NCBI GenBank assembly: GCA_903861235.1
Contig: CAIOTP010000079.1
Span: forward strand, 1 to 19,271
DNA from: an uncultured bacterium
GTDB lineage: Bacteria; Planctomycetota; Phycisphaerae; Phycisphaerales; SM1A02
Reading direction: 5' to 3'
Length of the DNA stretch: 19,271 nt
This document shows, one piece after another, positions 1 through 7,254 of the stretch. Position 1 is the stretch's first letter. The number at the start of each line of letters is the position of its first letter. The translations under genes and the position numbers were made by a program. Under the pieces are notes generated by a model, which saw only the letters and a program-made list of their open reading frames with translations, ran no database searches and was not told the origin of the DNA.

Positions 1-1257
1 GAACTCGCTGGTCGGGAGCTCCGACGGGCCGTCCAGCTCGCGCGAGCGCAACGCCTTGAGGAAGGCCTCCTTGAAGCTGCGCCCGATGGCCATGGCCTCC
101 CCCACGCTCTTCATGTGCGTGGTGAGCTCCTTGTCGGCGAGCGGGAACTTCTCGAAGGCCCAGCGCGGCATCTTCACGACCACGTAGTCGATGCTCGGCT
201 CGAAGCAGGCGCTGGTGGTGCCGACCACGTCGTTGCGCAGCTCGTCCAGCGTGTAGCCCACGGCGAGCTTGGCCGCGATGCGGGCGATCGGGAATCCGGT
301 CGCCTTGCTCGCGAGCGCGCTCGAGCGGCTCACGCGCGGGTTCATCTCCACCACCACCATCTCGCCGCTGCGGGGATCGATGGCGAACTGCACGTTGCTG
401 CCGCCGGTCTCCACACCCACCGCGCGGATGATGGCGAAGGCCGCGTCGCGCATCCGCTGATATTCCTTGTCGGAGAGCGTCTGGATGGGCGCCACCGTGA
501 TGCTGTCGCCGGTGTGCACGCCCATGGCGTCGATGTTCTCGATGCCGCACACCACGATGCAGTTGTCGCGGCGGTCGCGGATGACCTCGAGCTCGTACTC
601 CTTCCAGCCCAGCACGCTCTGGTCGATGAGCACCTGACCGATCATGCTCGCGGCGATGCCGCGGCGCACGATCTCCTCGAGCTCCTCCAGGTTGTAGGCG
701 ATGCCGCCGCCGGTGCCGCCCAGCGTGAAGGCCGGGCGGATGATGGCGGGCAGGCCGATCTCGGCCACGAAGGCTCGGGCCTCCTCCACCGTGGTCACCG
801 TGCGCGACTTCGGCTGCCGCAGGCCCAGACCTTCCACGATGGTGCGGAACGCCTCGCGGTCCTCGCCGCGGCGGATGGCCTCGCGGTTGGCGCCGATCAT
901 CTTCACGCCCAGTTCCTTCAGGGCGCCGCTGTCGTGCAGCACGCAGGCGCAGTTGAGCGCCGTCTGTCCGCCCAGCGTCGGGAGCAGCGAATCCACCGGC
1001 GTGCCCAGGTCGCGCTCCTTCTCGATGATCTTCCGGACCGCCTCGGGGGTGATCGGTTCCACGTAGGTCCGGTCGCTCATGCCCGGGTCGGTCATGATCG
1101 TGGCGGGGTTGCTGTTGACCAGCACCACGCGGTAGCCCTCCTCGCGCAGGGCCTTGCAGGCCTGCACGCCGGAGTAGTCGAACTCGCAGCCCTGGCCGAT
1201 GACGATGGGGCCGCTGCCGATGATCAGGATGGTGTGGATGTCGTCGCGTCGGGGCAT
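1..1257 (-). CDS. carB: Carbamoyl-phosphate synthase large subunit, N-terminal 419 residues (cut by window edge)
   Basis: CarB makes carbamoyl phosphate from bicarbonate, ATP and ammonia supplied by the small subunit CarA, feeding pyrimidine and arginine synthesis in the cytoplasm. The visible part is the N-terminal carboxyphosphate half. It starts MPRRDDIHTILIIGSGPIVIG, followed by QGCEFDYSG (residues 22-30), the NSNPATIMTDP loop (48-58), LPTLGGQTALN (92-102), and the ATP-grasp segments RPAFTLGGTGGG (174-185), GVHTGDSITVAP (247-257) and VEMNPRVSRSSALASKATG (303-321). These are diagnostic of CarB. The family is about 1,070 residues, so over half lies beyond the left edge; the reading frame is open to base 1. 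The ATG at 1257 gives the usual CarB N-terminus. It diverges from ruvA across 83 bp. No clear Shine-Dalgarno is seen. The family assignment is certain; only completeness is unknown. Confidence 0.97.
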   Translation of the reverse strand, partial: MPRRDDIHTILIIGSGPIVIGQGCEFDYSGVQACKALREEGYRVVLVNSNPATIMTDPGMSDRTYVEPITPEAVRKIIEKERDLGTPVDSLLPTLGGQTALNCACVLHDSGALKELGVKMIGANREAIRRGEDREAFRTIVEGLGLRQPKSRTVTTVEEARAFVAEIGLPAIIRPAFTLGGTGGGIAYNLEELEEIVRRGIAASMIGQVLIDQSVLGWKEYELEVIRDRRDNCIVVCGIENIDAMGVHTGDSITVAPIQTLSDKEYQRMRDAAFAIIRAVGVETGGSNVQFAIDPRSGEMVVVEMNPRVSRSSALASKATGFPIARIAAKLAVGYTLDELRNDVVGTTSACFEPSIDYVVVKMPRWAFEKFPLADKELTTHMKSVGEAMAIGRSFKEAFLKALRSRELDGPSELPTSEF

Positions 1258-1340
1258 GGTGGACGGCGTCGGCGCGGGGCCCGGCGCGGGCTCGGCGCAA
1301 ACGGTCGGAGTGTAGCGACCGACCGGGTAGATTCCGTGGC

Positions 1341-1985
1341 GTGATCGCCTCGATCGAAGGTGAATTGGTCTCCGCCGAGGACGGCGTGGCCTGCGTGCGC
1401 GTGGGCGCCCTCACCTACGAGGTGCTGGTGCCGGCGGCGGACGTGCCGGCGTTGGCCGGCCAGCGAGGGTCCACGGTCCGGTTCGTGACCCTCCACTATC
1501 TGGAAGGCCAGGGCCAGGGCAGCAGCTTCTGGCCGCGGCTGATCGGTTTCCGCACGGCCGAGGACCGGGATTTCTTCGACCTCTTCACCACCGTCAAGGG
1601 CATCGGCGTCCGCAAGGCTCTTCGGGCGCTGCAGCGGCCGTTCGCCGAGGTGGCCGCCGCCATCGCCCGACGCGACGAGAAGACCCTGACCGGCCTTCCC
1701 GAGATCGGGAAGAAGATGGCCGAGAGCATCGTGGTGGAACTGAAGGACAAGGTCGCCCGGTACGCGGCGACCGCCTCGGGGGGCATGTCGTCCACCGTCG
1801 GCGGCGTCACCCCCGCCGCCTCGCTGGCTGGCGCCGCGGGCGACGCGGTGATCGTGCTCGTGCAGCTGGGCGAGGCCCGCCCACAGGCCGAGCGGCTGGT
1901 GGAGCGAGCCTTGCAGGTGGAAGGCGCGAAGGCCGCGGCCGAGGTGCTGGTGGCGGCGGCCCTGCGCATGCGCGGCTCGGTCTGA
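1341..1985 (+). CDS. ruvA: Holliday junction branch-migration protein RuvA
   Basis: RuvA binds four-way junctions as a tetramer and loads the RuvB motor for branch migration in recombinational repair. The 214-aa product has the normal family length. An OB-fold domain (about residues 1-63, starting MIASIEGELVSAEDG) is followed by two helix-hairpin-helix motifs, FTTVKGIGVRKAL (82-94) and LTGLPEIGKKMAESIVVEL (116-134). After a Gly/Ser/Pro linker comes the C-terminal domain III (about 165-214), which contacts RuvB. The start is GTG at 1341; no upstream ATG is possible without reading through the carB promoter region, and no Shine-Dalgarno is visible. Neither ruvB nor ruvC is adjacent. Instead manC follows 27 bp downstream, and then ruvX, another junction-resolvase family gene. 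The assignment is firm from both HhH motifs and the N-terminus. Confidence 0.95.
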   Translation: MIASIEGELVSAEDGVACVRVGALTYEVLVPAADVPALAGQRGSTVRFVTLHYLEGQGQGSSFWPRLIGFRTAEDRDFFDLFTTVKGIGVRKALRALQRPFAEVAAAIARRDEKTLTGLPEIGKKMAESIVVELKDKVARYAATASGGMSSTVGGVTPAASLAGAAGDAVIVLVQLGEARPQAERLVERALQVEGAKAAAEVLVAAALRMRGSV

Positions 1986-2012
1986 CTGCGGCCGTTCCCC
2001 TACATTCCACGC

Positions 2013-3092
2013 ATGCGCTACGCCATGATCATGGCCGGCGGCAGCGGGACGCGCCTCTGGCCCATGAGCCGGAAGGCCATGCCCAAGCAGCTGCTCCCCT
2101 TCATCGATGGGCGAAGTCTCCTACAGATCGCCGGCGAACGGCTGGAGGGCGTCGTGCCGCCGGAACGAAGATTGGTCTGCGCCGCTGAGAACTACCGTGA
2201 GCGGGTGATGCAGGCGGTGCCCGCGTTGCAGCCCGAGAACTGGCTCGGCGAACCGACGGGTCGTGACACGCTCAACGCCGTCGGATTTGCCGCCGCGGTG
2301 CTGGCGAAGCGCGATCCTGAAGCGGTGTTCGCCGTGCTCACGAGCGACCACATCATCACGCCGCAGCAGGAGTTCGCGAAGCGGCTCTCCGAGGGCTTCC
2401 GCCTGGTCGAGTCCGATCCGACGCGATTCGTCACCTTCGGCATCACACCCACGTTCCCCGCCACCGGCTACGGCTATGTGGAGCGTGGCGAGGCGATCGC
2501 CGGCTTCGACCACTGCTTCCGCTCGAAGCGATTCGTCGAGAAGCCGGACCGCGCCCGCGCGGAGCAGTACCTCGCCGCCGGCACCTTCAGCTGGAACAGC
2601 GGCATGTTCGTCTTCCATGCCGCGAAGTGCCTCGAGGCGATCGGCTGGTACAAGCCGGAGAGCGCCGCAGGGCTCGGACGCATCGCGGACGCCTGGCACA
2701 CGCCCGCCCGCGGCGCCACGGTCGCCGAGGTCTATCCCACGCTGCCGAGGATCAGCGTGGACTACGCGCTCATGGAGCCGGCCAGCCAGGACGCGCGCCG
2801 CAGCATCGCGGTGGTGCCCATGCAGGTGCAGTGGAAGGATGTCGGCAGCTGGCCGTCCTGGGGCGAGACGCTGCAGGCGGACGCCGACGGCAATCGCGGC
2901 AACACGCGCATCCAGCACCTGCAGTCGAGGGGCGTGGTCGTGGCGAGCGACGATCCCTCGCACACGGTCAGCGTGATCGGGCTCGAGAACGTGATCGTGG
3001 TGCACACCAAGGACGCCACGCTGGTCTGCCGCGCCGACATGGCGGAGAATGTCAAGGAGATCGCGGGGGCGGTGCCCCCCGAGCTGCAGTGA
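2013..3092 (+). CDS. manC: Mannose-1-phosphate guanylyltransferase
   Basis: This enzyme converts mannose-1-phosphate and GTP to GDP-mannose, the precursor for mannosyl and fucosyl groups in surface polysaccharides. The 359-aa protein begins with the nucleotidyltransferase signature MIMAGGSGTRLWPMSR (5-20) and PKQLLPF (24-30). It continues with PTGRDT (81-86), LTSDHII (109-115), the sugar-binding FVEKP (174-178) and WNSGMF (194-199), in the order seen in GDP-mannose pyrophosphorylases. It stops soon after the catalytic domain, so it lacks the C-terminal phosphomannose isomerase half of the bifunctional enterobacterial type. The start at 2013 is the only one that keeps the complete signature. 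No Shine-Dalgarno is apparent. Its stop overlaps the GTG of ruvX by four bases, indicating translational coupling. A related NDP-sugar specificity cannot be excluded, but the motifs fit GMP best. Confidence 0.92.
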   Translation: MRYAMIMAGGSGTRLWPMSRKAMPKQLLPFIDGRSLLQIAGERLEGVVPPERRLVCAAENYRERVMQAVPALQPENWLGEPTGRDTLNAVGFAAAVLAKRDPEAVFAVLTSDHIITPQQEFAKRLSEGFRLVESDPTRFVTFGITPTFPATGYGYVERGEAIAGFDHCFRSKRFVEKPDRARAEQYLAAGTFSWNSGMFVFHAAKCLEAIGWYKPESAAGLGRIADAWHTPARGATVAEVYPTLPRISVDYALMEPASQDARRSIAVVPMQVQWKDVGSWPSWGETLQADADGNRGNTRIQHLQSRGVVVASDDPSHTVSVIGLENVIVVHTKDATLVCRADMAENVKEIAGAVPPELQ

Positions 3093-3532
3093 CGGCGCCG
3101 GTGCAGCGATTCTTGGGCGTTGATGTGGGCGGCAGACGCACGGGACTGGCTGCCGGAGACACGCTGATGCGCATGGCCATGCCTGTAGGCGTGCTGCATG
3201 TGCCCAAGGGACCGGCCCTCATGGACGCGTTGGTGCGGGCCGTGCACGAGCACGCCCCCGATGCGATCGTGGTCGGACTTCCTCTGAACATGGACGGCAC
3301 GGAGGGCGGATCGGCGAAGGAGGCCCGCGCGTTCGCGGGCGAACTGCAGACGCGCACCGGACTGACGGTGCACCTTCAGGACGAACGCCTGACCACCTTC
3401 GACGCGGATCAACGCATGGCCCGCAGCGGACTCACGCACGGTCAGAAGAAGGAACTGCGCGACGCGCTCGCCGCGGCGGCACTGCTGCAGGACTTCCTGA
3501 ACAGGGACGGGCCTACATATCGGACTCAATGA
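3089..3532 (+). CDS. ruvX: Putative Holliday junction resolvase RuvX/YqgF
   Basis: RuvX (YqgF) proteins have an RNase H-like fold; they are linked to Holliday junction resolution and to 16S rRNA pre-processing. The 147-aa product carries the three acidic active-site positions: D12 in FLGVDVGGRRTGLA, E99 in LQDERLTT, and D125 in KELRDALAAAALLQDFL. It also has the GLPLNMDG loop (63-70). The chosen GTG start at 3089 overlaps the manC stop (GTGA); GTG 3101 is a shorter alternative. The frame extends far upstream antisense-free but has no homology there. The last nine codons (R139-Q147) and the stop are provided by the palindromic element starting at 3503, so the natural C-terminus has been replaced or extended. 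It converges on pgl. The family call is firm; which of the two known roles applies cannot be told. Confidence 0.93.
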   Translation: MTAPVQRFLGVDVGGRRTGLAAGDTLMRMAMPVGVLHVPKGPALMDALVRAVHEHAPDAIVVGLPLNMDGTEGGSAKEARAFAGELQTRTGLTVHLQDERLTTFDADQRMARSGLTHGQKKELRDALAAAALLQDFLNRDGPTYRTQ

Positions 3533-3555
3533 GTCCGATATGTAGGCCCGTCCCT
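3503..3555. repeat. Palindromic 3'-end element, copy 1 (ruvX/pgl junction)
   Basis: This is a perfect inverted repeat: arm 3503-3528 pairs base for base with 3530-3555, 26 bp around the single centre base 3529. The outer part of the arm reads AGGGACGGGCCTA and the inner part ATATCGGAC. It sits exactly between convergent genes: the ruvX stop codon (3530-3532) lies in the right arm, and the pgl stop (3559-3557) begins one base beyond the element. The same sequence recurs at 9976-10032. No T-run follows either arm, so it is not a textbook intrinsic terminator. A bidirectional terminator, mRNA 3'-end protector or REP-like dispersed repeat all fit the position. The repeat is seen directly; its function is inferred. 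Confidence 0.9.
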
Positions 3556-3556
3556 C

Positions 3557-4345
3557 TCACTTCGCCGCTTCGCAGGCCGCCCGGTCCAGGTACCACCGCA
3601 GCTCGCCGCCGATCGGCTCGATGCCCAGGATCGGCAGTTCCAGGTAGTCGTCCTTCCCGGCGGCGACGCGCTTCAGCATGGGTCCCTTGCCCGCGCCCAT
3701 GACCAGCACCGCCACCATGCGGGCGGCGTTGAGGGCGGGATAGGTCAGGGTGATCCGGGGCGGCGGCGTCACCGTGGGCCCTTCACACAGGCCCACCAGC
3801 CGGTCACGCACCTTCAGCACATCCGTGTGCGGGAACAGGCTGGCGGTGTGGCCGTTGTCGCCCATGCCCAGCAGCACGAAGTCGAGACGCTGCTGGCCCA
3901 CGGGCCGGCGACTGAGCGCCTCGCGCAGCGTCCGCTCGTAGGTGACGTCGGGCGTGGCGTCCTCCACCGGCATGGGGTGCACGTTCTCCGCGGGAATGCC
4001 CGAGTGGTCCACCAGGATCTCGTGGATGTGCCGGTAGTTGTTCAGATCGTCGTCGAAGCCGATGCGCCTCTCGTCCACCATCCACAGGTGCGTGTTCTGC
4101 CAAGGAAGACCACGGAACCGCGGATCCACCATGAGCTTCTCGTAGAAGGGAAACGGTGTCTTGCCTCCCGAGAGGGCAAGGTGGAACTCGCCATGTCGAT
4201 TCACGCACGCCACGGCCTGCGCAAACATGTCGGCGCCCAAGGCATCGAAGACCTCCTCGGCGTCATGGTGTGCCTGCACACGGCCCCGCAGCTTCGGGGG
4301 CTCGATCGGTGCGGTGGCCGGATCCGGAGGCAGCAGATCGCTCAT
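3557..4345 (-). CDS. pgl: 6-phosphogluconolactonase
   Basis: Pgl hydrolyses 6-phosphoglucono-1,5-lactone to 6-phosphogluconate, the second step of the oxidative pentose phosphate pathway. The 262-aa protein is of the SOL/DevB type. Its motifs are FHLALSGGKTP (54-64), THLWMVDERRI (85-95), DFVLLGMGDNGHTASLFPHT (155-174) and RITLTYPALNAAR in the C-terminal third. The ATG at 4345 gives MSDLLPPDPATAPIEPP; the longer open frame upstream runs into zwf and has no family similarity. It lies 31 bp after zwf on the same strand, so enzyme order follows pathway order. Its stop lies one base from palindrome copy 1. No good Shine-Dalgarno precedes the start. The assignment is firm. Confidence 0.95.
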   Translation of the reverse strand: MSDLLPPDPATAPIEPPKLRGRVQAHHDAEEVFDALGADMFAQAVACVNRHGEFHLALSGGKTPFPFYEKLMVDPRFRGLPWQNTHLWMVDERRIGFDDDLNNYRHIHEILVDHSGIPAENVHPMPVEDATPDVTYERTLREALSRRPVGQQRLDFVLLGMGDNGHTASLFPHTDVLKVRDRLVGLCEGPTVTPPPRITLTYPALNAARMVAVLVMGAGKGPMLKRVAAGKDDYLELPILGIEPIGGELRWYLDRAACEAAK

Positions 4346-4376
4346 GCCGGCGAAGGTAGCAGCCCAACCCGCCGGT

Positions 4377-5888
4377 TCACGAAGGGTTGAACCAGGCGCG
4401 GCCGTCCCGTGCGAGCAGCTGGTCCGCCGACTCCGGGCCCCACGAGCCCTGGGCATAGTTCGCATGGATCGAGGACCGAAGCGCGGCGCTCCGGCCGTCC
4501 AGGAACGGCATGATCGCGTGCCAGGCGCTCTCCACCTCCTGTCGGTGCTTGAACAGGCTCTGGTCGCCCCGCATGGCGTCCACCATGAGCGGACCATACG
4601 CCTCCACCGGCTCCACACCGAAGGCCTTCGCGTAGTCCATGGTCATCTCCACGTCCTGCAGCGCCATGGGGCCGGGCTTCTTCGCGGCGAACCGCATGCG
4701 GAAGCTCTCCCCCGGCGCCACTTCGATCACCATGCGGTTGCCCGAGAGCGGTCCGCTGGTCACGCGCCGGAACAGGTTGACGGCCGGAGGCTTGAACTGC
4801 ACCACGATCTGCGTGCACTTGCGCGACATGCGCTTGCCGGTTCGCACGTAGAACGGCACTCGTGCCCAACGCCAGTTCTCGAACTCCAGGCGGAGTGCGG
4901 CGAAGGTCTCGGTGGTCGTCCCGGCCTGCACCCCCTTGAGCTCGTGGTAGGCACCCTCGTCCGGTCCCCGCGCGTACTGACCCAGCGAGGCGAAGCGATC
5001 CAGACGGCCCGGGTCCGGAAGCTGGAGCGCGTCGATCACCTTGATCTTCTCCGCACGGATGTGGTCGGCACTGAAGTCGGTGGGCGGCTCCATGGCCACG
5101 AAGGCCAGGATCTGCATCAGATGGCTCTGGATCATGTCGCGAATGGCGCCCGTCTGGTCGTAGAACGCGGTGCGCTGCCCCACGCCCACGGTCTCCGCGG
5201 CGGTGATCTGCACATGGTCGATGTAGCGGTGGTTCCACACCGGCTCGAAGATGGCGTTGGCGAAGCGGAAGGCGAGCAGGCTCTGCACCACCTCCTTGCC
5301 CAGGTAGTGGTCGATGCGGTAGATCGCCTCCTCGTCGAACACGCGGCCCAGGGCGCGGTTCAGGCTTGCGGCGCTCGCGTCGTCGTTGCCGAAGGGCTTC
5401 TCCACGATGATGCGCTGCCAGTTCTTCGAGCTCTGGTCGATGCTGCACCAGCGTCGACCCTCGGTGACCAGGCCCGCGGCGCCGATCTGGTCCACGATGG
5501 GCTCGTAGAGTTCCGGCGCCACGCTCATGAAGAACAGCACGTTGCCCCGGCACTTCAGGCGCTCGTCCAGCGCCGCCATGCGGCTCGCGATCCTTGGATA
5601 CGGCTCGGCCGTGGCGGCGTCCCCCGCCTCGTAGAAGATCCGCTCGCTGAACTTCCTCCAGGCCTCGGCTTCGAATCCCTTCACCTGCTTCGCCACCCAG
5701 GGCTCCAGCTCGGTTCGCCACTGCTCGTCGGTCTTCTTCGTGCGGCTCACCCCCAGGATGCATGTGGACGGGTGCAGCGTGCCGGCACGGGCCATCTCGA
5801 ACATGGCGGGCACCAGCTTGCGGTGCGTCAGGTCGCCACTGGCGCCCAGGATCACCAGCACGCACGGATCGACGGTCTTCAGGGGCAT
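4377..5888 (-). CDS. zwf: Glucose-6-phosphate 1-dehydrogenase
   Basis: Zwf oxidises glucose-6-phosphate to 6-phosphogluconolactone with NADP+, the entry step of the oxidative pentose phosphate pathway. The 503-aa length is normal. The N-terminal dinucleotide-binding motif GASGDLTHRKL spans residues 15-25, EKPFG is at 163-167, and the active-site signature RIDHYLGKE is at 191-199 (catalytic pair D193/H194). A second His that matches the known catalytic base lies in DMIQSHLMQI (H256). The C-terminus ends in the family-typical tail with NYAQGSWGPESADQLL. The ATG at 5888 is immediately upstream of the nucleotide-binding fold. xerD ends 29 bp upstream and pgl starts 31 bp downstream, so zwf-pgl are almost certainly co-transcribed. 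6-Phosphogluconate dehydrogenase is not in the window. Confidence 0.97.
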   Translation of the reverse strand: MPLKTVDPCVLVILGASGDLTHRKLVPAMFEMARAGTLHPSTCILGVSRTKKTDEQWRTELEPWVAKQVKGFEAEAWRKFSERIFYEAGDAATAEPYPRIASRMAALDERLKCRGNVLFFMSVAPELYEPIVDQIGAAGLVTEGRRWCSIDQSSKNWQRIIVEKPFGNDDASAASLNRALGRVFDEEAIYRIDHYLGKEVVQSLLAFRFANAIFEPVWNHRYIDHVQITAAETVGVGQRTAFYDQTGAIRDMIQSHLMQILAFVAMEPPTDFSADHIRAEKIKVIDALQLPDPGRLDRFASLGQYARGPDEGAYHELKGVQAGTTTETFAALRLEFENWRWARVPFYVRTGKRMSRKCTQIVVQFKPPAVNLFRRVTSGPLSGNRMVIEVAPGESFRMRFAAKKPGPMALQDVEMTMDYAKAFGVEPVEAYGPLMVDAMRGDQSLFKHRQEVESAWHAIMPFLDGRSAALRSSIHANYAQGSWGPESADQLLARDGRAWFNPS

Positions 5889-5917
5889 GGCCTCAGGCTA
5901 GCGGGCCGAGGTCCGCC

Positions 5918-6892
5918 TCACGCCGCCCGGGACTTTCTCCGGGGTGCGCCACGGCCTGTGACGGCCACGGACATGCCCTCACGCGGGTGATGTCGACGCA
6001 CCACGTCGTGCAGACGGGAGCGGTCCACATGGGTGTAGATCTGCGTGGTGTTGATGTCGCTGTGCCCCAGCAGTTCCTGAACCACGCGAAGATCCGCCCC
6101 ACCGCCGAGCAGGTGCGTGGCGAAGCTGTGCCGCAGCGTGTGCGGATGCACGTCATGCAGTCCCGCCACGGCAGCCCACTTCTTGATGATCTGCCACACC
6201 GCCACCCGCTCGATGGGCCTGCCGCTGAAGGAGAGGAACAGACGGAACTTGTCGCGGCCGTCACGGAACCGGGCCAGGCCGGGGCGGCAGGTCTTCAGGT
6301 AGTTCGTGATCGCCTGCACCGCCGGCTCGCCCAGGGGGACGAGCCGCTGCTTGTTGCCCTTGCCGATCACCATCACGCTGGCGAGCGTCTCGTTGAAGTC
6401 GTTCACCTTGAGCGTTCCCACCTCGCTGGCCCGAAGACCCGCGGCGTACATCGTCTCCAGCATGGCGCGATCACGAGCCCACAGGTCACCCCGCTCGGCG
6501 GTGGGCGCCTCGACCAGCGCCCGCATCTGGCGGGGCGTGAGCGTGCCGGGCAGCTTCTTCCAGCGATGCGGCCGTTCAAGGAGCCTGGCGGGGTCACGGT
6601 CGATGCGCCGCTCCGCGTGCAGCCATCGGAAGAAGACACGGATGGTGGCCAGGTGCCTGGTGACCGTGCTTGCCTCCATGCCACGGTCCTTGCGAAGGCG
6701 CTGCAGGTGGTCGGCCAGATCCTGCATCACCACCTTGGCCGGATGCTTCACGCCTCGCTTCTGCAGGTCCTCCGCCATCTGGCGCAGGTCGCGGCCATAC
6801 ACCTCGAGCGTGGCGGGACTCAGTCCCGTCTCGACCCGGGCCCATGCCAGGAAGTCACGCGCCCAGGTTTCGAACGGACTGGCTTCGGGCAT
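5918..6892 (-). CDS. xerD: Tyrosine recombinase, XerC/XerD family
   Basis: This is a site-specific recombinase of the kind that resolves chromosome dimers at dif. The 324-aa protein has an N-terminal SAM-like core-binding domain (about 8-92; LSPATLEVYGRDL at 24-36) and a C-terminal catalytic domain. All six catalytic residues are present: R154 in GLRASEVG, K178 in GKGNKQR, H251 and R254 in HTLRHSF, H277 in LLGHSDI, and nucleophile Y286 in IYTHVD. The spacing between them is nearer to E. coli XerD than XerC as I recall those proteins, but a single-Xer system is possible. The ATG at 6892 overlaps the end of the upstream Cys-rich gene by 38 bp, with no clear Shine-Dalgarno, which suggests coupling. 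zwf follows after 29 bp. A C-terminal basic tail extends beyond the catalytic domain. There is no sign of an integron or prophage nearby, so I read it as the housekeeping enzyme. Confidence 0.9.
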   Translation of the reverse strand: MPEASPFETWARDFLAWARVETGLSPATLEVYGRDLRQMAEDLQKRGVKHPAKVVMQDLADHLQRLRKDRGMEASTVTRHLATIRVFFRWLHAERRIDRDPARLLERPHRWKKLPGTLTPRQMRALVEAPTAERGDLWARDRAMLETMYAAGLRASEVGTLKVNDFNETLASVMVIGKGNKQRLVPLGEPAVQAITNYLKTCRPGLARFRDGRDKFRLFLSFSGRPIERVAVWQIIKKWAAVAGLHDVHPHTLRHSFATHLLGGGADLRVVQELLGHSDINTTQIYTHVDRSRLHDVVRRHHPREGMSVAVTGRGAPRRKSRAA

Positions 6893-7142
6893 GGGCGGTC
6901 ACCGAAAGGGTGGTCACGCCCTGGGCCGCCACGCGGCGCGTGGCCGGCATCGGCCTGTCGAGCGTTCCGTACTGCCGCTCCATGTTCAGTCTGTGGAAGG
7001 TGGGGCACCCGTGCTGGCCACCGCAGCACATCGAGAACGCCTCGCGGGCGTTCGCCAGAGTGAACCGCTGGTCGCAGCGGTGGTCACCGTGGTCGATGTA
7101 GGGGCAGAGGGCCTGGTCCTGCATGGGTTGGTACCTGTCCAT
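6855..7142 (-). CDS. Small Cys/His-rich protein of unknown function, overlapping xerD
   Basis: A 95-aa protein. Five cysteines cluster in the N-terminal half (C13, C23, C39, C40, C46), with histidines at 18, 21, 44 and 50. Key segments are CPYIDHGDHRC (13-23), RFTLANAREAF (26-36) and CCGGQHGCPTF (39-49). The pattern C-X9-C-X15-CC-X5-C could bind a metal ion or an Fe-S cluster, but this is inference. The C-terminal half (about 52-95) is Arg/Thr/Ala-rich and looks disordered. ATG 7142 is chosen over upstream alternatives because a good Shine-Dalgarno (AGGAG, 7149-7153) sits six bases upstream, which is rare in this window. Its end overlaps the xerD start by 38 bp in another frame. I associate similar small proteins with planctomycete genomes but cannot name the family. 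Confidence 0.75.
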   Translation of the reverse strand: MDRYQPMQDQALCPYIDHGDHRCDQRFTLANAREAFSMCCGGQHGCPTFHRLNMERQYGTLDRPMPATRRVAAQGVTTLSVTAHARSQSVRNLGA

Positions 7143-7148
7143 GGGCGG

Positions 7149-7153
7149 CTCCT
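7149..7153 (-). promoter_or_regulatory. Shine-Dalgarno fixing the start of the Cys-rich protein
   Basis: On the minus strand, AGGAG lies six bases before ATG 7142. It favours this start over longer readings of the same frame, which begin at 7250. Confidence 0.7.
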
Positions 7154-7254
7154 CTGCATCGGCAGGAACCGCCCCGGGGGGACAAAGATAGGAGGAAGCG
7201 GCACTTGAAGCCAGCGAAGGCCGCCCAGCTCGTCTTCCCCGGCCGTCCACCGGA

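Noticed and set aside
1302..1321. 6-bp inverted repeat CGGTCG/CGACCG in the carB/ruvA intergenic region
   Set aside because: It is short, GC-rich and likely by chance in this composition; no known operator matches it.
115..1344. 409-codon plus-strand frame opposite carB
   Set aside because: Its His/Asp/Ala-rich composition is typical of an antisense shadow, and CarB motifs on the other strand are unambiguous.
3503..3555. Palindrome as a dif site for the nearby Xer recombinase
   Set aside because: dif is a single 28-bp site of two 11-bp arms and a 6-bp spacer. This element is longer, fully symmetric, present twice and located at gene ends.
4342..5865. 507-codon minus-strand frame in another frame of zwf
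   Set aside because: The zwf frame 4377-5888 holds all G6PDH motifs; this one has none.
4161..5990. 609-codon open frame on the plus strand opposite zwf and pgl
   Set aside because: It has no recognisable motifs and is antisense to two certain genes. Long open antisense frames are expected in high-GC sequence.
7143..7254. 112-bp gap between trpS and the Cys-rich gene
   Set aside because: I looked for tRNA, hairpin or promoter signals and saw only the ribosome-binding site.
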